A stretch of DNA of 32,869 nt from the NCBI GenBank assembly GCA_020048985.1, contig JAIFLR010000058.1, positions 1-32,869 on the forward strand, in the 5' to 3' direction. This DNA is from Halobacteriovorax sp. GTDB taxonomy: Bacteria; Bdellovibrionota; Bacteriovoracia; Bacteriovoracales; Bacteriovoracaceae. The position numbers were made by a program, and so were the translations under genes. Below the pieces are notes generated by a model. That model did not search any database and was not told the DNA's origin. It was given only the letters and a program-made list of their open reading frames with translations. How positions within the stretch are numbered: position 1 is the first letter of the stretch; each line of letters opens with the position of its first letter. Positions 14,049-20,599 of the stretch are shown piece by piece.

Positions 14049-15690
14049 GCATTTCCATCAGCGAGAGTCCCACTAGATAAATTGATAAAGCAATAAGTCC
14101 CATCGACATCAGCGAATTGAGAAGCAAAATATCAAACCCCACTGATTTTTCCCAATTCCCGCGTGAGAGTTGTACCAGTGCTACTAAGGTTGTGATTAAA
14201 ACAAACATCATTGGGATGAGTGTGAAGGCGAGTCGCTTATTGTTCTTATGCAACCACACCGAAATCACGAGAAGAGTCAGAGCGGCAAGAAGTTGGTTGG
14301 CGGCTCCAAAAAGTGTCCAAAATTGCGCCCACATACCTGAACCCGTATTCATAAGGATTAAGGCAGCAGGTAAGATGGTGAGGATTGTTCCAAGGATCGC
14401 CCCTGTTTTTCCACTGAGACCAGTCAACTCTTCCACTAGATAACGACCGAGTCTAGTTGAGACATCCAGTGTATCAAAGACGAAAGTTGAAAAGGCCATC
14501 GCCCCAAAAGTCATGGCAAATGGTAAATGCTCTTTGCCAATAATGAGAGTGAGAAATTCTCCAATCCCTCGTCCATAAATACTTCCTGGTTTAAGTCCCG
14601 TTACTTCGGATGGGGCCATCATCATGATGATACTCAAACTGATCAAGGCGACAAAACCTTCCGCTAACATTGCTCCGTACCCTATCGGGTGAAGATGTGC
14701 TTCTTTATCAATTTGTTTTGAGGTTGTGCCTGAGCAGACCAGACCGTGGAAGCCTGAGCATGCTCCACAGGCAATGGTCACAAATAAAAATGGGAAAAGT
14801 GAGCCAGTCATTTTATCAAAGTGAAAGCCGGTAAAGATCGGTTGCTGAATAGATCTTTCGCTGAAAAATAATCCAATGAGGCCCAGGATTAAGACTGAGT
14901 AGAGAACATAGCCTCCGAGGTAACCTCTTGGCTGAAGCAAAAACCAAACCGGAATAAGTGAAGCAATGCCGCAGTAGAGGCAAATAAGTAACGCCCAAGA
15001 GGTTTGCTCCATCTGAAACCAATGAGAGAAATAGGTGCCGGCCCAGCAGACAGCGAAAGTCGCGGGAACAAAAATAAGTGTATTGAGCCACAAAGGAGTT
15101 TTTAAGTACCTTTCAACCAGACCCAAACAAATAGAAAGTATGAGGTAGGCGAGGGACGCCCATGCGACGGCCCCGCCTGGATGGAAATTGAGATTTAAGT
15201 TTTGTAGCTCTTCTGGGCTGGTGACAAAACTTGAGGCAGTGATATCAGCGAAAGCAACGATGATATAGATGAGTGCAATCCATATAAAAAGCATCATCGC
15301 CTTTCCTGCTTTTGATCCTAGCTGCTCTTTGGTGATATCAGCAATTGAGTGAGCACCATGCTTAACTGAACAGGTTAGGGAAGAGAAGTCATGGACGGCA
15401 CCGATGAAAACCACTCCTAGGCTAATCCAGATGAGGCATGGAAGCCAACCAAACTGCTGGCAGGCCACGATTGGTCCCGCAATGGGGCCGGCAGCTGCGA
15501 TGGCCGAAAAATGTTGGGCAAAAAGGTAGAAAGGGTTGGTTGGGGCATAATCAACATCATCCCGATGCACATGGGCCGGGGTTGGAGTGGAATCATCGAG
15601 AATGAATTGTCTGGCCACCCAGGAGCCGTAGAAAAAATATCCCAGGGTGATGAAGGCAATAAACAGTGTTGCAATGATTGGCAAGCTCAT
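14002..15690 (-). CDS. cstA: CstA-family carbon starvation / pyruvate-type transporter, 562 aa
   Basis: A polytopic inner-membrane protein with many hydrophobic helices. It shows the CstA signature: TNPFYLFAQHFSAIAAAGPIAGP near the N-terminus, GAVHDFSSL, then CGACSGFHGLVCSGTTSKQI and GYGAMLAEGFVALISL in the middle. CstA and BtsT relatives take up pyruvate or peptides. At 562 residues it is a short form: Escherichia coli CstA is about 700. AAGG precedes the ATG at 15690. Just upstream is a decayed oxidase-gene remnant whose TGA overlaps this ATG, so cstA was once downstream of, and coupled to, another gene. It converges on the two-component pair with a 47-bp overlap. Confidence 0.9.
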   Translation of the reverse strand: MSLPIIATLFIAFITLGYFFYGSWVARQFILDDSTPTPAHVHRDDVDYAPTNPFYLFAQHFSAIAAAGPIAGPIVACQQFGWLPCLIWISLGVVFIGAVHDFSSLTCSVKHGAHSIADITKEQLGSKAGKAMMLFIWIALIYIIVAFADITASSFVTSPEELQNLNLNFHPGGAVAWASLAYLILSICLGLVERYLKTPLWLNTLIFVPATFAVCWAGTYFSHWFQMEQTSWALLICLYCGIASLIPVWFLLQPRGYLGGYVLYSVLILGLIGLFFSERSIQQPIFTGFHFDKMTGSLFPFLFVTIACGACSGFHGLVCSGTTSKQIDKEAHLHPIGYGAMLAEGFVALISLSIIMMMAPSEVTGLKPGSIYGRGIGEFLTLIIGKEHLPFAMTFGAMAFSTFVFDTLDVSTRLGRYLVEELTGLSGKTGAILGTILTILPAALILMNTGSGMWAQFWTLFGAANQLLAALTLLVISVWLHKNNKRLAFTLIPMMFVLITTLVALVQLSRGNWEKSVGFDILLLNSLMSMGLIALSIYLVGLSLMEMLKTQKRASPKVSSAL

Positions 15691-15748
15691 AGAGAACCTT
15701 TAAATAGTTATATAAATGATCATTCAACCTTGTACTTTGAGGGTCAAG
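15688..15748 (-). pseudogene. 3'-end remnant of an FAD-oxidase gene in front of cstA
   Basis: Read on the reverse strand, this stretch aligns with the last codons of the oxidase gene ending at 17275. About 46 of 63 columns match, with exact blocks of 11, 16 and 11 nt. It encodes DPQ-x3-LNDHL, then after a one-base deletion LFK-x3-stop, matching the intact DPQGLWLNDHLKSLFKVPS. The TGA overlaps the cstA ATG, just as the intact gene's TGA overlaps the lipoprotein ATG. A TAA in the same frame lies four codons upstream of DPQ and similarity stops there. It is probably the residue of a deleted paralogue. Confidence 0.65.
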
Positions 15749-16064
15749 TTTTTTTTATAAAGTAGTCTAACTATTGGATCGAAAACATTAGAAAAAAATC
15801 AAAGGCTCGGTCACAGCTATTATGAACTGAGGCATTTTTGTATTCAAAAGTAACAAATGTATAACTTGTTATTATATTTATGATTCCTGTGACTTTGCCT
15901 GTTTGAATTGAATGGGTACTGGGAAGAATAAGAGCGAATTAAAATGAACGCCTAAAATTGTATCCCTTTTTGCACTGCTAAGTCTAAAGTAAGAGGGAAT
16001 AAAGTATTCACGGATTAAAATACCAGTAAACTTGCTTTGAGACAACTCTAACGGAGAGGTATCA
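15749..16064. other. Non-coding gap between the oxidase remnant and the barrel gene
   Basis: No gene-like frame is seen. For cstA, a possible reverse-strand promoter reads TTCGAT, 17 nt, TTATAA (about 15756-15784). On the forward strand TTGTAT (15838-15843) and TATAAC (15860-15865) are spaced 16 nt. An inverted repeat TAACAA/TTGTTA sits at 15851-15871 and could be an operator. The rest is AT-rich without visible structure. Confidence 0.4.
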
Positions 16065-16583
16065 ATGCATAGAATTCAAACTGCCTTATTTTTATTTTCA
16101 CTTTTCACCTACTCAACAGTTTCCCAGGCGAGCCTTCTGGTTGAGCCGGTCCTTGGTTACAACTTGGGAACGGAAGTCGAAACCAAGACTAAAGATGGGT
16201 CGGGTGATGGGATGGGATACGGCGGCAGGCTTGGATATCAAACTGGACCCTTTCAAGTTGGGCTGGACTATCTCAACAGCTCAATCTGCATGTCGAGTTC
16301 CTGTTATGATCTAAAGGAGCAGGACTATGGCCTATTCTTTGGTTTTGAATTTCCTATTCTCGTCAGGGCCTATGGGGTCTATATTTTCTCGTCTAACGGA
16401 GAGACTGAAATTAATGACATAAGTCTGAGTCTTGATAGTGGCAGCGGTTATAAATTGGGAGTCGGCTTTACTCTACTTCCATATCTTGATCTTAATCTCG
16501 ACTATCGAGCAGTCAATTTCAACGACAGTGTCGATGTCTCCAGCTTTTTGTTTTCAGCATCTATGCCATTTAACTTTTTCTAG
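16065..16583 (+). CDS. Small outer-membrane beta-barrel protein, 172 aa
   Basis: Signal peptide MHRIQTALFLFSLFTYSTVSQA, then alternating polar/hydrophobic strands rich in Gly and Tyr (GGRLGYQTGPFQVGLDYL, YGLFFGFEFP, YKLGVGFTLLPYLDLNLDYR) and a C-terminal phenylalanine (MPFNFF), the sorting signal read by the BAM complex. The size fits an eight-stranded barrel of the OmpA/OmpW-like beta-barrel class. Two cysteines in the ICMSSSCYD loop probably form an external disulfide. GGAGAGG before the ATG gives a good ribosome binding site. No function can be assigned beyond an envelope protein. Confidence 0.75.
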   Translation: MHRIQTALFLFSLFTYSTVSQASLLVEPVLGYNLGTEVETKTKDGSGDGMGYGGRLGYQTGPFQVGLDYLNSSICMSSSCYDLKEQDYGLFFGFEFPILVRAYGVYIFSSNGETEINDISLSLDSGSGYKLGVGFTLLPYLDLNLDYRAVNFNDSVDVSSFLFSASMPFNFF

Positions 16584-16635
16584 GTATATCGCGACATATT
16601 TGCAGCTAGTCATCAATTCAATCTATACAAATAAA

Positions 16636-16882
16636 AACATAGAAAATTGATCTTATCCCCGGCCCGGAGCTGGGTATGTTTTGTAGATGATTCATACAAT
16701 GGACATCCGTCCATACCGGAGGACAAACCCCAGCCTAGACATACAAGCAGATGATTTAAGTATGTATTTAAAAATCTCTGAGAACTTTTAGAGCATCTTC
16801 TATTTGTGCTGAGATAAGTGATTAGGAGAACACTACTAACCACTTATCCAGCAAGACTAATTTAACGAATTAGTTTCTTTTT
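16636..16882 (+). ncRNA. Candidate structured non-coding RNA, about 245 nt
   Basis: No coding frame is credible here, but helices are stacked densely. They are GCTGGG/CCCAGC (16669-16674 with 16729-16734) enclosing GTATG/CATAC (16674-16678 with 16693-16697, sharing base 16674) and ATGGAC/GTCCAT (16699-16704 with 16709-16714); ACATAC/GTATGT (16739-16744 with 16760-16765); and an extended stem GATAAGTG/CACTTATC (16813-16820 with 16841-16848) continued by TTAG/CTAA. An intrinsic terminator ends the block. A GC-rich core in AT-rich surroundings adds support. A weak promoter (TTGCAG 16600-16605, 18 nt, TATACA 16624-16629) would start it near 16636. It does not resemble tmRNA, RNase P RNA or SRP RNA; a 6S-like RNA is not excluded. 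Confidence 0.4.
16857..16882 (+). terminator. Intrinsic terminator closing the candidate RNA
   Basis: CTAATT (16857-16862) pairs perfectly with AATTAG (16868-16873) around a 5-nt loop and is followed by TTTCTTTTT. The T-tract is on the forward strand only, so it cannot serve the reverse-strand operon that ends at 17090. With no annotated forward gene for 270 bp upstream, it implies a forward transcript here. Confidence 0.6.
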
Positions 16883-17089
16883 GTGTGTTAAGAACTCATT
16901 AAGACTTAACTTTTAAGACGGAACAACTTAACCTTACGACCTAAGAAAACGAGCCCACGCGTAATGAAATTTGTCACTCTTAATTATTTTCTTCGTTCAT
17001 AATGGAGGCAAATCACAAAGACTTCTTTGGCGGAAAAATTAAGACAGTGATGGATTAAAATTTTGAATTTAAGTAGAGTTTGCGAATAA
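16883..17089. other. Non-coding gap downstream of the sphingolipid-type operon
   Basis: AT-rich DNA with no gene-length frame and no clear terminator for the reverse-strand operon ending at 17090. The only forward frame starting with ATG is 18 codons long (17002-17058) and has no ribosome binding site. Confidence 0.4.
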
Positions 17090-17278
17090 TTATTTTTGGC
17101 ATTCATTTAAACAATTAATTCTTCTACTTGAGTCAGTTTCATATTGATTACACCTATTCTCGCACATCAATCGATAGCTCCCTTTAACAGAAGCGCAACC
17201 CGTGATGAATAGGAGTAGTATGATGGATTTTATACTTAAATTATATGATAGCATTTTTGGGTTTTTAATAAATTTCAT
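17090..17278 (-). CDS. Small cysteine-rich lipoprotein, 62 aa, last gene of the operon
   Basis: The ATG at 17278 overlaps the TGA of the oxidase gene (ATGA), so it is translationally coupled. A basic N-terminus and a hydrophobic stretch (SIILLLFITGC) end in a lipobox (FITGC), predicting a lipid-anchored protein. The mature part of about 35 residues has four cysteines (CENRCNQYETDSSRRINCLNEC) in two CxxxC pairs, typical of a disulfide-linked helical hairpin. Nothing suggests catalysis. Its place in the operon points to a structural or partner role at the membrane, but function is unknown. Confidence 0.7.
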   Translation of the reverse strand: MKFIKNPKMLSYNLSIKSIILLLFITGCASVKGSYRLMCENRCNQYETDSSRRINCLNECQK

Positions 17279-18561
17279 GAGGGCACTTTAAATAGTGATT
17301 TCAAATGATCATTCAACCATAGGCCCTGAGGGTCAAGATCTTTTCTCAGATTGAGAAAGTCCTGAAATTTCGGATAGAGCTGTTGGAGGTCATTGTGTCC
17401 AAGTGTGTGCCACTTGCCCCAATGAGGCCTGCCACCATGTCGTTTAAAAATTTTTTGCATTTCTTCGAAATAAGGGCGGAAATTCTCACTGATGTAAGTA
17501 TGAATGGCAATGTAGACGCTATCTCTTTTATAAGCAGGCGAAAGCCAAAGCTCGTCACCCTTCACGTATCGGATTTCGATTGGGAAAAGAGTCTCGAATT
17601 TATTTTTCTTGATTGAGGCCTGGATTTCTTCAAAGACCTCTTCAAATTTTTCGAAAGGAAGATTATATTCCATTTCCATAAAACGGACTGATCGCTCTGT
17701 TGGAAAGGCGCGGTGAGACCAATTTACAGAAGTCTTATGGCCCACAAAATTGCGCATGAAAGAATCAAGGCGACCATAACTCTTGGTCTTATTGGCCAGA
17801 ATGTTGAGTCCTTCATAGAGCCAATTTTCCAGAACAATTTCCTTGAGTCCCTCAATTTTTGAGGAAGAGGGAATCTCCTCCGTTGTTTCATTCATCATCT
17901 TGATCAGGGACCACTTGCCAACAGGGAAATAAAACATTTCCAGATGGCGGTTTTCCGAAAGTCGCTTTTTGTATTTAGACATCGAGACCGACATATCTTC
18001 GGCGAATGTTTCAGTTTTGAGTTTGTAGGCGTCACACATTTTTACTGTTGCTTCCGTAATTAAAGCGGCGGAACCAAAAGAAACAGAGAGAGCTTTCATT
18101 AAGTCGGGATTCTTATCTTCATCAATACTGAGAATGTCTCCCTTACCAGTTACTAAAGTCAGGCCCTGAAGTTGATTGGCCATGGATTGAAGTTTGATCC
18201 CTGTGCCATGGGTCCCTGTGCTCAACGCACCTGCCACGGATTGATGATTAACGTCACCTTGATTTGGGAGGGCCAAATTATGTTTGAAGGCTTCTTCTCC
18301 AAAGAGATAAAGCTTAGTTCCCGCTTTCGCCCGGACTAACTTTTTGTCCGGAATGACCCCAATTAATCCTTGCATATTATCTAAATGCAAAAAGGAGTCA
18401 TTGGTCGCAATTAAACCAGTCCATGAATGGGACGAGCCTCTCATTCGGATTGTTTGATGCTTTTGAAGATGATCAAGCACCATCGCCTGCGCTTCCTCAG
18501 TTGTGGAAGGGGCCAAAATGTTTTTTGGTTGGAATTTTAGGTTGCCTGCCCAGTTTTTCAT
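17275..18561 (-). CDS. FAD-dependent oxidase of the gulonolactone / arabinonolactone / alditol oxidase family, 428 aa
   Basis: The ATG at 18561 overlaps the upstream TGA (ATGA); the GTG at 18570 has no properly spaced ribosome binding site. The N-terminal FAD-binding (VAO-type) domain shows RMRGSSHSW, where H45 is in the position that carries covalent FAD in alditol and lactone oxidases, and NHQSVAGALSTGTHGTG (residues 105-121). The C-terminal ALO domain ends with HWGK (380-383) and DPQGLWLNDHL, both typical. Relatives oxidise sugar lactones or primary alcohols of polyols using O2. No signal peptide, so cytoplasmic. In this operon it could oxidise the C1 alcohol of a sphingoid base; that is inference. 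A decayed copy of its 3' end lies at 15688-15748. Confidence 0.85.
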   Translation of the reverse strand: MKNWAGNLKFQPKNILAPSTTEEAQAMVLDHLQKHQTIRMRGSSHSWTGLIATNDSFLHLDNMQGLIGVIPDKKLVRAKAGTKLYLFGEEAFKHNLALPNQGDVNHQSVAGALSTGTHGTGIKLQSMANQLQGLTLVTGKGDILSIDEDKNPDLMKALSVSFGSAALITEATVKMCDAYKLKTETFAEDMSVSMSKYKKRLSENRHLEMFYFPVGKWSLIKMMNETTEEIPSSSKIEGLKEIVLENWLYEGLNILANKTKSYGRLDSFMRNFVGHKTSVNWSHRAFPTERSVRFMEMEYNLPFEKFEEVFEEIQASIKKNKFETLFPIEIRYVKGDELWLSPAYKRDSVYIAIHTYISENFRPYFEEMQKIFKRHGGRPHWGKWHTLGHNDLQQLYPKFQDFLNLRKDLDPQGLWLNDHLKSLFKVPS

Positions 18562-19721
18562 AAAAAACACTTTCCTTCTCCGCGGTAGGTGCTGACAGTT
18601 TGAACTATTTTATTCCCATCCAGAATATGAATGCAGTTGAAGCGTTCACAAATCTCAGCAGCCTTGGCATGTCTGAGAATGACCAGATCTCCAATTTTTA
18701 AAGGGAGCTTGCCTTGATACTTAAGTGGTGTTTGAACTTCTCCGGCGCCTTCATTTTTTAGTAGCGACAGTCCAATCGGTAGATAGGGTTCTGGCTGTTT
18801 AATTTGATCAGTCGCTCCTGAGGCGATGTATCCGCCACCGAGGATCGTAAAAATATCTTCTTCTGGTTTTCTCACAATGGGTGAGGAGAAAAAAAGCGCA
18901 GGAGCAAGCTTGAAATCCTGATAGTGATCGAACAAGACTGGAGCATAGAAGGCCGAGCCTACTGTGACTTCTGAGACAACATTCTCTTTTATTGTATGAA
19001 GCAAACTTCCAGTCCCACCGCCATTGATTATTCTTAGCTGATGGCCATCTTTTTGAATCAACTCAATCATCTTTTTACGTCGATTCTTTAATTGGATCAG
19101 GGAGAGTTTTTTTAAGGCCTGCATAACTTTGGAATTGTCATCTATCACACCGGCTATCTGCGCCTCGTAGCCCATAGCCCCGATAAGTTTGATATGAGGG
19201 CATTGTTTTAAATGATTCAAAAAAGTGGTTAAGTGTTTTTCTTCATGGAGGTTTGAGCGGTAAACACCAAAACGAACACCAGGCAAATCCATCGAGAGAT
19301 CAAGATCAACACAGATTTCAAAGATGATGTTTTTAGCTGAGGCAATTTCTTCTAAGAGGTTCAGATGTTCCATACGATCAACCATGAGCACGATCTCTGA
19401 GGGGTCTTCGGCCAATTTATGGAGAGAGGCCCGGTCCGTGGTTGGATAACCCATGAGGAGGTCTTTTAGTCCGAGGGACTTAAGCCAAAGTGATTCTTCC
19501 AAGGTGTAGGTCATGAAGCCCTGAAAAACTGGATTTGAGGCGTGAATTTTTTTTAAGATTTCTACTGAGCGAATCGACTTTGTGGCAATTCGGATTTTTT
19601 TATCTCCGGAATTAACGATCGCCCAATTCAGATTTTTATAAAAGGCTTCTAAATCTAAAAATAATGAAGGAGCAGGATGATCTTTTAGGGCCGCTACATA
19701 ATTTTGGTATTGATCACTCAT
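18558..19721 (-). CDS. Fold-III PLP enzyme of the D-threonine aldolase / D-serine dehydratase type, 387 aa
   Basis: The N-terminal alanine-racemase-like barrel has the entry PAPSLFLDLEAFYKNL and the PLP lysine K48 in RIATKSIRS; GGGTGS (234-239) is the phosphate-binding loop. The C-terminal beta domain has RHAKAAEICERFN, where H351 and C358 lie where D-threonine aldolases and D-serine dehydratases bind a metal ion; exact ligands need an alignment. Such enzymes cleave D-beta-hydroxy-alpha-amino acids by retro-aldol reaction or dehydrate D-serine. No export signal. Its start overlaps the phosphodiesterase stop, and its stop overlaps the oxidase start, both by 4 bp (ATGA), so three genes are tightly coupled. 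I recall this enzyme type beside FAD oxidases in actinobacteria, but cannot check. Confidence 0.8.
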   Translation of the reverse strand: MSDQYQNYVAALKDHPAPSLFLDLEAFYKNLNWAIVNSGDKKIRIATKSIRSVEILKKIHASNPVFQGFMTYTLEESLWLKSLGLKDLLMGYPTTDRASLHKLAEDPSEIVLMVDRMEHLNLLEEIASAKNIIFEICVDLDLSMDLPGVRFGVYRSNLHEEKHLTTFLNHLKQCPHIKLIGAMGYEAQIAGVIDDNSKVMQALKKLSLIQLKNRRKKMIELIQKDGHQLRIINGGGTGSLLHTIKENVVSEVTVGSAFYAPVLFDHYQDFKLAPALFFSSPIVRKPEEDIFTILGGGYIASGATDQIKQPEPYLPIGLSLLKNEGAGEVQTPLKYQGKLPLKIGDLVILRHAKAAEICERFNCIHILDGNKIVQTVSTYRGEGKCFL

Positions 19722-20578
19722 AGTTTAATGACAGCTTCTACTGCACGATGATCGGAAAGTGGGCATTCACCACATTCAAGCTGCCCAACAATGGGAAGAA
19801 CTTTTTTGGAAGTAATGGTCGCCTCACTGCCATTTGCCTTAAGCCAAAAATGGTCCAGCCATTCTTCCTTGTCCCCACCTGGCTTTTTAAAACAGCCTTC
19901 AGTTGAGAATCCATTGGAGCCTGTGAGTGGACCTTCCAGAGGTGAGGAAGTCATCTCCATCAATTCTAGCGATAGAGGATATTCTGTACTTGCTCCAGCT
20001 TTGCCGTCCACATTTAAGTCCCCTATGAGAATTTGTGGAACACCCGGTTTCTCGTGTTTTTTCATCATCTCTTTAATTTGCTCGAGTTGTTTTTTTCGGA
20101 TCTCAACAGTTTTTGGTTCATCCCATGCTTGAAGGTGGGTGTTGATCATCTGTGCCTGCTTACCGTTAGGAAGTGTCACCTCAACAAGAATGGCACTTTT
20201 AGAAGACATACAATCTGCTTTGGCGCAGTTCTTGAAAATAACCTGGTCCAGAACTGTCATGGGGAATTTACTCACTACAAAAAGTCCAGAGTCTTGAATC
20301 TGTTTTAATTTTCTTCCCTTTTTTGGCACTGCCGAAAAAGGATGAGTTTTAGATAGACCCTTAATCAATTTTTTTCTTTGTTTATCATAAAAAGCTTCCT
20401 GGAAAAACATAATGTCGTGACCCAATGAAGGAAGGATAGAGTTCATGACATCGGCGCGCTCAGACTGTTTGGTCATATTCCAAGGAGGAGGGATGAGGTA
20501 GGTGTTCCATGTGAGAACCTTAATCTCTTGGGCGAAGACCGAAAAAGAGAGCATTAAAAATAGAAAAGCTAACTTCAT
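19718..20578 (-). CDS. Exported sphingomyelinase-C-like phosphodiesterase (EEP superfamily), 286 aa
   Basis: Signal peptide MKLAFLFLMLSFSVFAQ, so periplasmic or secreted. The exonuclease/endonuclease/phosphatase fold residues are visible: N25 (TWNTYL), metal ligand E61 (FFQEAF), H148 (NTHLQAWD), D187 and N189 (GDLNVD), D276 and H277 (LSDHRAVEA). The spacing RADVMNSILPSLGHDIMFFQEAF and the NTHLQ motif are those of neutral or bacterial sphingomyelinases rather than DNases. It should remove the phospho-headgroup of a phosphosphingolipid to give ceramide. A strong ribosome binding site (TAGGAGGA) lies inside a hairpin (20580-20599) that fills the gap from the ceramidase gene. Confidence 0.8.
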   Translation of the reverse strand: MKLAFLFLMLSFSVFAQEIKVLTWNTYLIPPPWNMTKQSERADVMNSILPSLGHDIMFFQEAFYDKQRKKLIKGLSKTHPFSAVPKKGRKLKQIQDSGLFVVSKFPMTVLDQVIFKNCAKADCMSSKSAILVEVTLPNGKQAQMINTHLQAWDEPKTVEIRKKQLEQIKEMMKKHEKPGVPQILIGDLNVDGKAGASTEYPLSLELMEMTSSPLEGPLTGSNGFSTEGCFKKPGGDKEEWLDHFWLKANGSEATITSKKVLPIVGQLECGECPLSDHRAVEAVIKL

Positions 20579-20579
20579 T

Positions 20580-20599
20580 AAAATCCTCCTAAGGATTTT
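20580..20599 (-). promoter_or_regulatory. Hairpin that holds the ribosome binding site of the sphingomyelinase-like gene
   Basis: The 21-bp gap between the ceramidase stop and the next ATG is almost entirely a perfect 8-bp stem (AAAATCCT with AGGATTTT) with a TAGG loop. The Shine-Dalgarno TAGGAGGA consists of the loop and the start of the 3' stem, and the ATG follows one base later. Ribosomes finishing the ceramidase would open it, coupling translation of the two genes. Confidence 0.6.

Noticed and set aside
14117..15765. Several forward frames opposite cstA
   Set aside because: They are shadows of a membrane-protein gene on the reverse strand; the cstA product is clearly conserved.
17002..17058. 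18-codon forward frame starting ATGGAGGC
   Set aside because: It has no ribosome binding site and is too short to support a gene; nothing else marks it.
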